NCBI RefSeq assembly: GCF_030818255.1
Contig: NZ_JAUTAG010000001.1
Location: 2,294,001-2,358,000 of the forward strand
Length of the DNA: 64,000 bases
Source of the DNA: Microbacterium sp. SORGH_AS_0969
GTDB lineage: Bacteria > Actinomycetota > Actinomycetes > Actinomycetales > Microbacteriaceae
Reading direction: 5' to 3'
Positions 9,208 to 18,218 of this stretch are shown piece after piece (within the stretch, counting starts at the first letter, position 1; every line of letters begins with the position of its first letter). The translations under genes and the position numbers were made by a program. The notes beneath the pieces are model-generated. The model made no database searches. It was not told the origin of the DNA and saw only the letters and a list, made by a program, of their open reading frames with translations.

Positions 9208-9263
9208 GAGTGTCCAGAACACGCCGTAACAGAGGGGTGGATTACGGCGTGTCTTGGACACTC
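9208..9263. repeat. Palindromic element, family 4 (copy 1), between aceA and aceB
   Basis: Left arm 9208-9229 begins GAGTGTCCAGAACACGCC; right arm 9242-9263 is its near-perfect complement (22-bp arms, two mismatches, 12-base loop). It may act as an aceA terminator or processing site. A related palindrome with the same GAGTGTCCA..ACAC..GTGT..ACACTC outline lies at 54554-54619. Confidence 0.7.
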
Positions 9264-9290
9264 GACGGGGGTGGGACGGAGAACAGGGGG

Positions 9291-10607
9291 TCAGTGGAAC
9301 TGGGCGGTCTCCGTGGAGCCGGCCAGGGCGAGGGTTGCGCTGTCGGGGTTGAGCGCGGTCGAGACGACGTCGAAGTAGCCGGTGCCCGCTTCGCGCTGGT
9401 GGCGCGTCGCGGTGTAGCCGTCGGCTTCGGCGGCGAACTCGGCCTCCTGCAGCTCGACGTACGCGCTCATGGCGCGCTCGGCGTAACCGCGGGCGAGGTC
9501 GAACATCGAGTGGTTCACGGCGTGGAAGCCGGCCAGCGTGATGAACTGGAAGGCGTAGCCCATCGCCGCGAGCTCCGCCTGGAACGTCGCGATCTGCGCG
9601 TCGTCGAGGTGGCGCTTCCAGTTGAAGCTCGGGGAGCAGTTGTACGCGAGCTTCTTGCCCGGGAAGCGGGCGTGGATCGCCTCGGCGAAGCGGCGGGCGA
9701 GCTCGATATCGGGCTCCCCGGTCTCGACCCACAGCAGGTCGGCATAGGGGGCGAACGCGAGGCCGCGCGCGATCACGGCATCCAGACCAGGTCGCACCCG
9801 GTAGAAGCCCTCGCTCGTGCGCTCGCCGGTGAGGAATTCGCGGTCGCGCTCGTCGATGTCGCTCGTGAGCAGGTCGGCGGCCAGCGCGTCGGTGCGCGCG
9901 ATGATCACCGTCGGCACGCCCGCGACGTCGGCTGCGAGGCGCGAGGCGTTGAGGGTCCGGATGTGCTGCTGGATCGGCACGAGCACCTTTCCGCCGAGGT
10001 GACCGCACTTCTTCTCGCTCGCGAGCTGGTCTTCCCAATGGATGCCGGCGGCCCCCGCCTGGATCAGCGACTGCGCGAGCTCGTAGGCGTTCAGGGGTCC
10101 GCCGAAGCCGGCCTCGGCGTCGGCGACGATCGGGGCGAGCCAGTCCTGGGTGATCTCCCCCTCGGCGCGCTCGATCTGGTCCTGGCGGAGCAGCGCGTTG
10201 TTGATGCGCCGGACGACCGCGGGCACGCTGTTGGCGGGGTACAGGCTCTGGTCGGGGTAGGTCTGACCGGCGAGGTTGCCGTCGGCGGCGACCTGCCACC
10301 CGGAGAGGTAGATCGCCTTCAGGCCCGCGCGGACCTGTTGCACGGCCTGCCCGCCTGTGTAAGCGCCGAGGGCTCGCACGTACTCCTCGGTGTGCAGGAG
10401 GTTCCAGAGGTTCTCCGCTCCGCGGCGGGCGAGCGTCGACTCCTCGCGGACGCTGCCGCGCAGGCGGACGACGTCGTCGGCCGAGAACGTGCGCTCGATG
10501 CCGTCCCAGCGGGGGTCGGCATCCCAAGCGGCACGGAGCTCGGCGGCGGTCTCGGTCTGGTCGCCGGGGCGGAGCGGCGGCTGCGCGGGGGTGGCCTGGA
10601 TCGTCAT
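9291..10607 (-). CDS. aceA: Isocitrate lyase
   Basis: 438 residues with the catalytic KKCGH motif (Cys201) and the conserved blocks [26 protein letters not shown] and ETGEPD. It cleaves isocitrate to succinate and glyoxylate, the entry step of the glyoxylate shunt, allowing growth on acetate or fatty acids. The ATG at 10607 is preceded by a good GAAGGAG ribosome binding site. aceB follows on the same strand. The regulator gene at 10735 is divergent, and the 127-base intergenic region holds a palindrome that may be its operator. Confidence 0.96.
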   Translation of the reverse strand: MTIQATPAQPPLRPGDQTETAAELRAAWDADPRWDGIERTFSADDVVRLRGSVREESTLARRGAENLWNLLHTEEYVRALGAYTGGQAVQQVRAGLKAIYLSGWQVAADGNLAGQTYPDQSLYPANSVPAVVRRINNALLRQDQIERAEGEITQDWLAPIVADAEAGFGGPLNAYELAQSLIQAGAAGIHWEDQLASEKKCGHLGGKVLVPIQQHIRTLNASRLAADVAGVPTVIIARTDALAADLLTSDIDERDREFLTGERTSEGFYRVRPGLDAVIARGLAFAPYADLLWVETGEPDIELARRFAEAIHARFPGKKLAYNCSPSFNWKRHLDDAQIATFQAELAAMGYAFQFITLAGFHAVNHSMFDLARGYAERAMSAYVELQEAEFAAEADGYTATRHQREAGTGYFDVVSTALNPDSATLALAGSTETAQFH

Positions 10608-10693
10608 GAGCTTCTCCTTCGGATGTGGGGCTTCGGTGCCCGTGACGACCACTGTGGGCGAAGAACAACCCCGGTTTTCGACATTCGCGTTGT

Positions 10694-10711
10694 GAAGATC
10701 GCGCGATCTTC
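10694..10711. promoter_or_regulatory. Perfect 18-bp palindrome in the aceA-ramB intergenic region
   Basis: GAAGATCGCGCGATCTTC is a perfect palindrome 24 bases before the regulator ATG and 87 before the aceA start. It does not resemble the corynebacterial RamB box, so its link to this regulator is only positional. Confidence 0.45.
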
Positions 10712-10734
10712 CGCTTCTGTGAGAACCTGCCGGT

Positions 10735-12213
10735 ATGGACACCGGCGTCTCGATTCCTGCGGCATCCCTCCCGCTCGACGATGAGGGAGTGGACACGCTC
10801 ACCATCGGCCGACGCATCCGGCAACTGCGCACCGCGCGCGGCATGACGCTCGACGACCTCGCCGGAGCGGTCGGTCGCGCGCCGAGCCAGATGTCGATGA
10901 TCGAGAACGGCCGGCGCGAGGCGAAGCTCACGCTGCTGCAGGCGATCGCGCGTGCACTCGAGTGCAAGCTCGACCAGATCCTGGATGCCGAGCCCCTCGA
11001 CGCCCGCGCCACCCTCGAGCTCTCGGTGGAGCGGGCGATGCGCGGGCAGACCTTCCAAGCGCTCGGGATCGCGCCGTTCCGCGTGGGGCGATCGGTGCCG
11101 GATGAGGCGCTCGCCGCGATGCTCGCTCTCCAAGCCGAGATCGAGCGCCTCCGGGAGGAGCGGTCGGCGACGCCCGAGGAGGCCCGGCGCGCGAACGTCG
11201 CCCTCCGTCGCCTCATGCGCACGCAGGACAACCATTTCCCGGAGCTCGAGCGTGTGGCATCCGGAATCCTCGACGCCGTGGAGCACCCCGGCGGGCCCCT
11301 CACCCAGCGCGGGGCGAGCGACATCGCCGCGCACCTCGGCTTCACACTGCACTACGTGCCCGACCTGCCGTCGTCGACGCGCAGCATCGCCGACGTCAAG
11401 AACGGCCGGCTGTACCTGTCGACGAAGGTCGCGAAGGGCGATCCGCGCGCGGCGGTGCTGCAGGCGCTGTCGAGCCGGATCCTCGGCCACGGCGAGCCGA
11501 CGAGCTACGACGAGTTCCTCCGCCAGCGCGTCGAGACGAACTACCTCACCGGCGCACTCCTGATGCCCGAGGCGCACGTGGTCGCCGCGCTTCGCGAGGC
11601 CAAGGAGCGGCGCACGATCAGCATCGAGGACCTCCGCGACGCTTACTCGGTGTCGTACGAGACGGCCGCGCACCGTTTCACGAATCTCGCGACGGTGCAT
11701 CTCGGCATCCCGGTGCACTTCCTCAAGGTGCACGAGTCGGGGACGATCACGAAGGCGTACGAGAACGATGACGTGAATTTCCCCACCGATCGCCTCGGGT
11801 CGATCGAGGGGCAGATGTGCTGCCGTCGGTGGACGAGTCGCGTGGTGTTCGAGGAGGACGACCTCTTCAACCCGTACTACCAGTACACCGACACGGGCAA
11901 CGGGACGTACTGGTGCACCGCGCGCGTGGAGCAGTCGAGTGAGGGCGCGCACTCGGTGAGTGTGGGCGTGCGCTTCGACGACACGCGGTGGTTCCGGGGT
12001 CGGGATACGCCCAATCGCGGTGTGTCGCGGCACGCGGTCGAGACGTGCTGCCGCCGCGCTCCCGCGGACCTCGAGGCGACATGGCGCGGGCAGGCGTGGC
12101 CGAACGTCCGCACGCCGCGGACGCTCCTCGCGACCCTGCCGACGGGGGCGTTCCCCGGCGTCGACACGACGGAGATGTACGAGTTCCTGCAGGCGCACGC
12201 GCCGGCGGACTGA
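10735..12213 (+). CDS. ramB: RamB-type XRE-family regulator of acetate metabolism
   Basis: 492 residues. An XRE helix-turn-helix occupies about residues 24-80 ([24 protein letters not shown]). An IrrE/ImmA-like central region follows, with the degenerate motif [11 protein letters not shown], and then a C-terminal short-chain acyl-CoA regulator domain with cysteine pairs ([14 protein letters not shown]). This architecture is that of Corynebacterium RamB and mycobacterial relatives, which control isocitrate lyase and other acetate genes. It is divergent from aceA. The cysteine pairs could bind metal, but this is inference. Followed by a cluster of family 1 repeats. Confidence 0.85.
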   Translation: MDTGVSIPAASLPLDDEGVDTLTIGRRIRQLRTARGMTLDDLAGAVGRAPSQMSMIENGRREAKLTLLQAIARALECKLDQILDAEPLDARATLELSVERAMRGQTFQALGIAPFRVGRSVPDEALAAMLALQAEIERLREERSATPEEARRANVALRRLMRTQDNHFPELERVASGILDAVEHPGGPLTQRGASDIAAHLGFTLHYVPDLPSSTRSIADVKNGRLYLSTKVAKGDPRAAVLQALSSRILGHGEPTSYDEFLRQRVETNYLTGALLMPEAHVVAALREAKERRTISIEDLRDAYSVSYETAAHRFTNLATVHLGIPVHFLKVHESGTITKAYENDDVNFPTDRLGSIEGQMCCRRWTSRVVFEEDDLFNPYYQYTDTGNGTYWCTARVEQSSEGAHSVSVGVRFDDTRWFRGRDTPNRGVSRHAVETCCRRAPADLEATWRGQAWPNVRTPRTLLATLPTGAFPGVDTTEMYEFLQAHAPAD

Positions 12214-12243
12214 CGGCGGGCGGCAGCGGCGCGGTCCCGGGGC

Positions 12244-12712
12244 GTGCCGTCGGGCGGAGTTCGTGGGTAGGGGGGGGGTGGGGGTGTGCCGTCGGGCGGA
12301 GTTCGTGGGGTCCGGGGGTGGTCGGGGGTGTGCCGTCGGGCGGAGTTCGTGGGTGACACGCCGGTTCGGGATGCCGGTGGCCCGGCGTGTCGGGTCGGGA
12401 CTCCGCGTGACGGTCCGGGTGCGCGGCTCGGGCTGGTCGTGGCCGGTGGTCGGGGGTGTGCCGTCGGGCGGAGTCCGGGGGCCCGGGGGTGGTCGGGGGT
12501 GTGCCGTCGGGCGGAGTTCGTGGGTGACACGCCGGTTCGGGATGCCGGTGTCCCGGCGTGTTGGCTCTGGACTCCGCGTGACGGTCCGGGTACGCGGCTC
12601 GGGCTGGTTGTGGCGGGTGGACGGGGGTGTGCCGTCGGGCGGAGTTTGCGGGTGACACGCCGGTGCGGGATGCCGGTGGCCCGGCGTGTCGGGTCGGGAC
12701 TCCGCGTGACGG
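12244..12712. repeat. Family 1 nested palindromes: three full and three truncated copies
   Basis: Full copies lie at 12333-12413, 12504-12584 and 12632-12712 (81 bp each). Each begins CCGTCGGGCGGAGTT, has an inner pair GACACGCCG/CGGCGTGT around a GGGATGCCGG centre, and ends ACTCCGCGTGACGG. Left-arm fragments without partners start near 12248, 12289 and 12461. The sequence between copies is also conserved (CGCGGCTCGGGCTGGT), so the larger unit was amplified in tandem. No gene is present in 12214-12764. Confidence 0.9.
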
Positions 12713-12764
12713 TCCGGGGACGAGCCCGGCCACCACACCGAGGCCCCGCGTCGAGGCCGACGGG

Positions 12765-12794
12765 TTGACCATAAACCTGACACGTGTAAGGTTT
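12765..12794 (+). promoter_or_regulatory. Promoter with overlapping operator-like palindrome for the glycoamylase-like gene
   Basis: TTGACC (12765-12770) and TAAGGT (12787-12792) are separated by 16 bases. A 22-bp near-palindrome at 12773-12794 with core ACCTGACACGTGTAAGGT covers the spacer and the -10 box. A repressor bound there would block transcription. The TetR gene two positions downstream is the obvious candidate. Confidence 0.6.
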
Positions 12795-12845
12795 CTGATC
12801 AGTGAGCTCCACCCCCCCGGAGCGCTTTCGATGAGGAGAGCAGTC

Positions 12846-14459
12846 ATGAAGCACACCCTCGCGGCATCCACCGCGATCGTCGGACTCGTCCTGGGCGGTT
12901 TCGCCGCGGCATCCCCTGCCGTCGCCGCGCCGCCCTCCGCCGCGACCGAGAAGCCCGGACCCCCGGGTCATGCCGGACCGCCCGCGCACGCCGGCCCCGG
13001 CGCGCGCGACCTCGAGCGGTACGCCGCAGACACCTGGGCATCTCTCGCGGCGATGGCCCACGAGAACACCGGCCTGCCCGACGACAACATCGGTGGCGCG
13101 CTCGATGAGTCCACGGCATCCGGATACACCTCGCCCACCAACATCGGCGGCTACCTCTGGTCGACCGTGACCGCGCGCGACCTCGGGATCATCAGCGCCG
13201 ACGAGGCGCGCGAGCGCCTCACCGCCACCGTCGCGACGCTCGAGACGATGGAGCGGAACGAGGGCAGCGGGATGTACTACAACTGGTACGCCCCGGACAC
13301 CGGCGCGAAGCTCGAGGTCTTCCCGACTTCGGGCGAGGTCATCCACCCGTTCCTCAGTACGGTCGACAACGGCTGGCTTGCGGCGGGCTTGCGGATCGTC
13401 CGCGAGGCGGAGCCGACGCTCGCGGACCGCGCCGACGCGCTGTATGAGTCGATGGACTTTTCGGCTTTCTTCGACGCGGCGGGCGCGGCGGGTCTTCCGG
13501 CCGGAACGAACCGCGGCGGCTTTTGGGAGGCTCCTCCCGGTGACGGCTGCGCGGTGGAGGCGCCGATGTACAACGGCAGCGGCGAGACGGCGTTCTACAC
13601 GTGCCACCACTACGACACGACGGTGAGCGAGAGTCGCATCGCGACCTACCTCGGCATCGCGGAGGGCTCCATCCCGGCATCCGGTCTGTACGGCACGCAC
13701 CGCACGATGCCGGCGGGCTGCGACTGGGCGTGGCAGGAGCAGCTGCCCACCGGCGACACCCGCACCTATGACGGTGTCGACGTCTTCGAGGGTGTGTATT
13801 CCTACGACGGCATGAGTTTCGTCCCGAGCTGGGGAGGCAGCATGTTCGAGGCGCTCATGCCCGACCTGCTCATCCCCGAAGCTGAGTGGGGCCCGCGCTC
13901 GTGGGGCGTCAACCACCCGATCACCGTCGAGGTGCAGAAGCGTCACGGCCTCGACGAGGCCGGCTACGGGTACTGGGGCTTCTCGCCCGCCAGCAACCCG
14001 TTCGGCGGATATGCCGAATACGGCGTCGACATCGCCGGCATCCGCTCCGACGGCTACACCTCGGATGCCGAGAAGACCGACGTCGACGTCGACCGCCCCG
14101 GCTGCTCGGAGGGCACGAACCCGAACCCGACGTTCGGCGATGGTGTCGTCACGCCGCACGCCGCGTTCCTCGCCCTGCCCTATGACCGCCAGGGCGTGCT
14201 GAAGAACCTGCGCGGCCTCGAGAAGAAGCTCGGCGCGTATGGCCCCGGCGGCTTCTACGACGCGGTCGCCGTCAAGAGCGGCACGGTCGCCGAGCGGTAC
14301 CTGTCGCTGGATCAGTCGATGATCATGGCGGCGATCGGTAACGCGCTGACGGGCGACTCGCTGAAGGACTACATGGTCGATGACAGGATGGAGCAGAACC
14401 TCCGGCCCGCCATCGAGCAGCAGGTCTTCGGCTCGTCGTGGGGCGCCTCGCGTCCCTGA
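12846..14459 (+). CDS. Secreted glycoamylase-like (glucoamylase family) protein
   Basis: 537 residues. It has a Sec signal peptide (MKHTLAASTAIVGLVLGGFA, cleavage near Ala-Ala-Pro), then a short Pro/Gly/His-rich linker. The rest is an alpha-barrel-like domain with TSPTNIGGYLWSTVTARDLG, EGSGMYYNWY and the C-terminal SLDQSMIMAAIGNAL, the pattern of the glycoamylase-like (DUF3131-related) family that includes cyclic beta-glucan and oligosaccharide hydrolases. Likely exported or surface-attached and acting on glucans. I chose the ATG at 12846 because GAGGAG sits six bases upstream; an ATG at 12831 is in frame but has no such site. Controlled by the promoter and palindrome just upstream. Confidence 0.75.
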   Translation: MKHTLAASTAIVGLVLGGFAAASPAVAAPPSAATEKPGPPGHAGPPAHAGPGARDLERYAADTWASLAAMAHENTGLPDDNIGGALDESTASGYTSPTNIGGYLWSTVTARDLGIISADEARERLTATVATLETMERNEGSGMYYNWYAPDTGAKLEVFPTSGEVIHPFLSTVDNGWLAAGLRIVREAEPTLADRADALYESMDFSAFFDAAGAAGLPAGTNRGGFWEAPPGDGCAVEAPMYNGSGETAFYTCHHYDTTVSESRIATYLGIAEGSIPASGLYGTHRTMPAGCDWAWQEQLPTGDTRTYDGVDVFEGVYSYDGMSFVPSWGGSMFEALMPDLLIPEAEWGPRSWGVNHPITVEVQKRHGLDEAGYGYWGFSPASNPFGGYAEYGVDIAGIRSDGYTSDAEKTDVDVDRPGCSEGTNPNPTFGDGVVTPHAAFLALPYDRQGVLKNLRGLEKKLGAYGPGGFYDAVAVKSGTVAERYLSLDQSMIMAAIGNALTGDSLKDYMVDDRMEQNLRPAIEQQVFGSSWGASRP

Positions 14460-14536
14460 CGGCTCGGTCGCTCGATGCCCGGTGCCTCGCGGAGGTGCCG
14501 GGCATTGGTGTGCCCGGGGCGGGGGAGAGGATGCCG

Positions 14537-15142
14537 ATGACCGACGCACCCGCTCCCCGCGCGCGCCGCGGCAGTTACGCCAAGGGGCAGCAGACGCGGC
14601 AGCGCATCGTCGATGAAGCCGTCGTGGTCTTCGGGCGGTCGGGTGTCACGGCCGGTTCGCTGCGGGAGGTCGCCGCGCGCGTCGGGCTCACGCCCGCGGG
14701 CCTCATGCATCACTTCGCCTCCAAGGAGGAGCTGTTCACGGAGGTGCTGCGCCAGCGCGACGAGCGCGTCCGCGCGGCGGCCGGCGACCCGCACGAGCAC
14801 ACGCTCGTCGAGCAGATGCAGAAGGTCGTCGCGCACAACGCGACCACGCGCGGTCTCACCTCGCTCTACACCCTGGTCGTCGCCGAGGCGGGCGACCCCG
14901 CGCACCCGTCGCACGAGGCCTTCGCCGAGCGCTATCGTCACGGTGCCGAGACCGCCGCCGAGCTGCTGCGCGCGGGGCAGGTCGCCGGCGAGGTGCGCGC
15001 CGACATCGACCCCGAGCATGCCGCGCGGTTGCTGAGCGCGGTGATGGACGGCCTGCAGCAGCAGTGGCTCCTCGACGAGTCGGTCGACATGCCGGCGCTG
15101 TTCGCCGAGTTCGTGCGGGGTTATCTGCGGCCTCCGGCTTGA
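14537..15142 (+). CDS. TetR-family transcriptional regulator
   Basis: About 201 residues. The N-terminal helix-turn-helix is classic (RQRIVDEAVVVFGRSGVTAGSLREVAARVGLTPAGLMHHFASKEEL). The C-terminal ligand domain includes a TetR_C-like region ending in ALFAEFVRGYL. It lies 77 bases after the glycoamylase-like gene on the same strand and probably represses it through the palindrome at 12773-12794. The start is uncertain: GGAG at 14524-14527 is better spaced for the ATG at 14537 than for the in-frame ATG at 14531. The inducer is unknown, perhaps an oligosaccharide. Confidence 0.85.
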   Translation: MTDAPAPRARRGSYAKGQQTRQRIVDEAVVVFGRSGVTAGSLREVAARVGLTPAGLMHHFASKEELFTEVLRQRDERVRAAAGDPHEHTLVEQMQKVVAHNATTRGLTSLYTLVVAEAGDPAHPSHEAFAERYRHGAETAAELLRAGQVAGEVRADIDPEHAARLLSAVMDGLQQQWLLDESVDMPALFAEFVRGYLRPPA

Positions 15143-15215
15143 GCTCTGGCATCCGGTGTTCCGTCGTACCTCCGTGTCCGGGTGGGTCGGTGCGCGTCGA
15201 GGTGTCGGGGGCGGG

Positions 15216-15728
15216 CCGTCAGGCGGAGTTCGTGGCGACACGCGGCGTCTGGATGCCGCTGGCTCGGCGTGTCGGCCGAGGTTTCCGCTCGACGGTACGG
15301 GCGCGGGGCGGGCGGTGGCGGTCCGGATGGGCAGGGGGCGGCGCACCGGGCGGGCCGTCAGGCGGAGTTCGGGATGACACGCGGGTTGTGGATGCCGCTG
15401 GCTCGGCGTGTCGCCGAAGAACTCCGCGTGACGGTACGGGGGCGGGGCGGGCGGTGGCGGTCCGGATAGGCAGGGGCCGGCGCACCGGGCGGCCCGTCAG
15501 GCGGAGTTCGGGATGACACGCGGGTTGTGGATGCCGCTGGCTCGGCGTGTCGCGGAAGAACTCCGCGTGACGGTACGGGGGCGTGCGGCGTGGACTCCGC
15601 GGGCCGGTACTCGTGGGGCGGGCGGGACGATACCGGGCGGGGCACGGACTCCGCGGGACGGTGCGGGCGGCGGGGCACGGACTCCGCGCGACGGTGCGGG
15701 TGGCGCGGCGCGGACTCCGCGCGACGGT
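15216..15728. repeat. Family 1 palindromes: three full copies plus a run of right-arm fragments
   Basis: Full 80-bp copies lie at 15216-15295, 15355-15434 and 15494-15573, spaced 139 bases apart with conserved spacers. They begin CCGTCAGGCGGAGTTCG and end CTCCGCGTGACGG (the first has a diverged right arm). Four right-arm fragments of the form GGACTCCGCGnGACGGT follow at about 15592, 15646, 15679 and 15713. The block lies between the TetR stop and the stop of the DUF559 gene; nothing else is seen there. Confidence 0.88.
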
Positions 15729-15794
15729 GAGTGCCGCGCGGTGGGGAACGCCGCGTGAGGCGACACGCCGCTCGGGCGTGAGAGGGAAGACCGG

Positions 15795-16610
15795 TTACGA
15801 CTGCGCGCGGTGCAGGCCGCGGTCGAGGTGGGCGCGGATCGCGAGCTCGACCGTCGGCCAGTCGTGCACGACCATCGCGTAGTCGAAGCGGAGGGTGACG
15901 AAGCCCCACGCGGCGGCGTGGGCATCGCGCACGAGGTCGCGGTGCCGGTGGTCGGGGGCGGCGTGGTTCTCGGCGCCGTCGACCTCGACGATCAGGCGCT
16001 CGCCGATGAGAAGGTCGACGCGTCCCACCGAGACGACGCCCTGCTGTGTCCGCACGTCGATTCCCCAGTGGCGCAAGCGCCACCGGACCAGGGTCTCGAG
16101 TCCGCTCTCGGCATCACGTCGGGCGAAGGCGATTGCCTCGCGACCCGCGGCGTTCGTGTGAGCTTCGAGCCAGGCGAGATCGGCATCCTGGATCTTGTTC
16201 TGGTGGAGTGCCGATTCGAGAGCGACCAGGAACTCCTCGATCCCCCGGCATCGGAGTACCTGGCGGAGGGTCCGCGCCACCGTGGGGAGGCCGAAGGCGT
16301 CGACGGTGTCACGGTCCCAGTGCGCGATCTCTCCGTTTGCGCGTCGATGTCCTCGCGGCTTCAGTCCGACGTGCAAGGGTTCGGGGTCGGCCAGGATCCA
16401 GAGGCCATGGTGTCGCGCAGCGCTCACGCACGCGGGCGGTCCCCCGAGGAGCGCCGCGCGGATCACGGGCTCGCAGGCGTCGGCATCCGCATACACTCCG
16501 CGCCGCAGGCGGATGAGAGACCCCGTCCGCAATGCGCGGTCGATCGCGCGGCGCGTCATGCCCGTGGCGAGCAGCTCTGCCCGTGTGCGGACGGATGACG
16601 TGTGGCACAT
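15795..16610 (-). CDS. AbiEi-N / DUF559-type nuclease-like protein (first of three)
   Basis: 271 residues. The N-terminus (RTRAELLATGMTRRAIDRALRTGSLIRLRRGVYAD) is a winged-helix segment like that of AbiEi-type antitoxins. The C-terminus is a Vsr/DUF559-like PD-(D/E)XK domain: a Glu in SGLETL, then GRVDLLIGERLIVEVDG, a conserved His, Arg-Asp in HRDLVRD and GFVTLRFDY. These residues would form the metal site of a nuclease. It is bracketed by family 1 palindromes, degenerate copies after the stop and a symmetric copy 114 bases before the start. No toxin gene is next to it. Function unknown; a role in repeat maintenance or defence is inference. Confidence 0.78.
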   Translation of the reverse strand: MCHTSSVRTRAELLATGMTRRAIDRALRTGSLIRLRRGVYADADACEPVIRAALLGGPPACVSAARHHGLWILADPEPLHVGLKPRGHRRANGEIAHWDRDTVDAFGLPTVARTLRQVLRCRGIEEFLVALESALHQNKIQDADLAWLEAHTNAAGREAIAFARRDAESGLETLVRWRLRHWGIDVRTQQGVVSVGRVDLLIGERLIVEVDGAENHAAPDHRHRDLVRDAHAAAWGFVTLRFDYAMVVHDWPTVELAIRAHLDRGLHRAQS

Positions 16611-16723
16611 CCTCCGAGGATGGCCGAAGCGGCCCGCCGCTCGGGGCGGTCCTGCCCCGACTTGTGGATGGATCGACAGGTTGATCGTCTGGGGAGGAGG
16701 CGTCGCCGCTCCCCCGAGGTGTG

Positions 16724-16803
16724 CCGTCAGGCGGAGTGCGACCCCGACACGCCGCTACGGCGCGCCGCGAAACGGCGTGTCGACCCCGAACTCCGCCTGA
16801 CGG
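16724..16803. repeat. Family 1 palindrome, the most symmetric copy
   Basis: CCGTCAGGCGGAGTGCG pairs with CGAACTCCGCCTGACGG at the other end (one mismatch), and GACACGCCG with CGGCGTGTC inside. It lies between the DUF559 start and the divergent sugar importer promoter. Confidence 0.92.
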
Positions 16804-16863
16804 CGCGGCGGCGCCACGGCCCGCGGCGACGCGCGCGAGCGGCCGACCCCACACATCCCCGGG

Positions 16864-16893
16864 TTGCACCCCCGAAGGTTATGCGCTTAAACT
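16864..16893 (+). promoter_or_regulatory. Promoter of the sugar importer operon with LacI-type operator
   Basis: TTGCAC (16864-16869) and TAAACT (16888-16893) are 18 bases apart. The 12-bp near-palindrome TTATGCGCTTAA (16879-16890), with a CG centre as in LacI-family operators, overlaps the -10 box. The LacI gene at 22037 is the likely ligand. Confidence 0.55.
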
Positions 16894-16951
16894 CAACCAC
16901 GACGCACGGAAAAAGCACCCGACGACGGGTGCCTGTTCGAGGAGGAACACG

Positions 16952-18214
16952 ATGAAGAAGACCCGATGGAGCGCCGTGGCCGTGATCGCCGCCGCGGCGA
17001 TCGCCCTCACCGGCTGTGGGCGCACCTCCGACACCGGTTCCGGTCCGAGCGAGGCGGGCACGATCGGTGACGCCAAGGCCGAGGGCACGCTCACGATGTG
17101 GGCGATGGGCGCCGAGGGCGAGGCGCTGCCCGAGTTCGTGAAGACCTTCGAAGAGGCCAACCCCGGTGTGACCGTCGACGTCACGCCCGTTCCGTGGGAT
17201 GCGGCCTACAGCAAGTTCCAGACCGCGATCGCCGGCGGCAACACCCCCGACCTCGCGATGGTCGGGTCGACGTGGATGGCCGACTTCGGCGACGCGCTGC
17301 AGACGGTGCCGACCGACCTCTCCACCGACGGCATCTTCCCCGGTGCGATCGACTCGACGATGATCGACGACCGCGCGACGGGCGTGCCGTGGTACGTCGA
17401 CACCCGCGTGCTCTACTACCGCACCGACATCGCCGCCCAGGCCGGCTGGAACCAGGCGCCCACCACGTGGGACGAGCTGAAGCAGATGGCCGCCGACATG
17501 CAGTCCAAGGGCGGGGCCGACTACGGCATCCGTCTCCCCGCCGGCAACGATTCGTTCCAGGGGAACCTCTGGATGCCGTGGTCGAACGGTGCCGAGCTCG
17601 AGGACGGCTCGAAGTGGACCCTCGACACCCCCGAGACCGCCGAGGCGCTCGACTACTACCAGAGCTTCTACACCGACGGCATCGCCAACCCCGCCGCCGA
17701 CCGCTCGGCCGGCGCGCAGGAGGCGGACTTCGTCTCGGGCAACACGCCGATGTTCATCGACGGGCCGGCGTTCATCGGTCTGCTCAACGACCTGGGCGGC
17801 GAAGGCTTCGGCGACAAGATCTCGACGGCCGTGCTGCCCGCGAAGAAGTCGTCCACCTCGTTCAGCGGCGGTGCCAACCTCGCCGTGTTCGACAACTCGA
17901 AGAACGCCGCCAGCGCCTGGAAGCTCGTGCAGTGGCTGACCGAGCCCGAGACGCAGGCTGCCTGGTACGAGGCGACCGGTGACCTCCCGGCCGTCCAGGA
18001 TGCCTGGAAGTCCGACGCCCTGGCCTCGTCGAAGACCCTCGCCGCCTTCGGCACCCAGCTCGAGACCGCCAAATCGGTGCCCGCCGTCACGACCTGGGTG
18101 CAGGTCGCCGCGGCCGGTGACGCGATGCTCGAGAAGATCCGCCTCGGCCAGCAGTCGCCGGCCGACGGTCTCAAGGAGCTCCAGGCCACCGCCGACCAGC
18201 TGGGCCTGGGCTGA
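16952..18214 (+). CDS. Sugar ABC transporter substrate-binding lipoprotein
   Basis: 420 residues with a lipoprotein signal (basic start, hydrophobic core, lipobox LTGC, Cys22), so it is anchored on the outer face of the membrane. The fold is that of cluster-B solute-binding proteins (family 1): WAMGAEGEALPEFVKTFEEANPGV near the start and DFVSGNTPMFIDGPAF in the middle. It heads an operon with two permeases and a GH3 glycosidase, so the ligand is probably a beta-linked oligosaccharide. No ATPase is encoded here, as is common when a shared MsiK-type ATPase serves several importers. GAGGAGG precedes the ATG. Confidence 0.93.
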   Translation: MKKTRWSAVAVIAAAAIALTGCGRTSDTGSGPSEAGTIGDAKAEGTLTMWAMGAEGEALPEFVKTFEEANPGVTVDVTPVPWDAAYSKFQTAIAGGNTPDLAMVGSTWMADFGDALQTVPTDLSTDGIFPGAIDSTMIDDRATGVPWYVDTRVLYYRTDIAAQAGWNQAPTTWDELKQMAADMQSKGGADYGIRLPAGNDSFQGNLWMPWSNGAELEDGSKWTLDTPETAEALDYYQSFYTDGIANPAADRSAGAQEADFVSGNTPMFIDGPAFIGLLNDLGGEGFGDKISTAVLPAKKSSTSFSGGANLAVFDNSKNAASAWKLVQWLTEPETQAAWYEATGDLPAVQDAWKSDALASSKTLAAFGTQLETAKSVPAVTTWVQVAAAGDAMLEKIRLGQQSPADGLKELQATADQLGLG

Positions 18215-18218
18215 GATC

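Noticed and set aside
9148..12783. 1211-codon minus-strand frame across the repeats and antisense to ramB
   Set aside because: It reads through palindromes and known genes, and its sequence is Pro/Arg/Thr repeats caused by the family 1 elements.
12627..12845. N-terminal extension of the glycoamylase-like protein into the repeat block
   Set aside because: It would remove the signal peptide from the N-terminus, and a promoter and ribosome binding site lie inside the supposed extension.
15795..16610. AbiE toxin-antitoxin operon
   Set aside because: The N-terminus resembles AbiEi, but no AbiEii nucleotidyltransferase gene is adjacent, and the C-terminus is a DUF559 domain.
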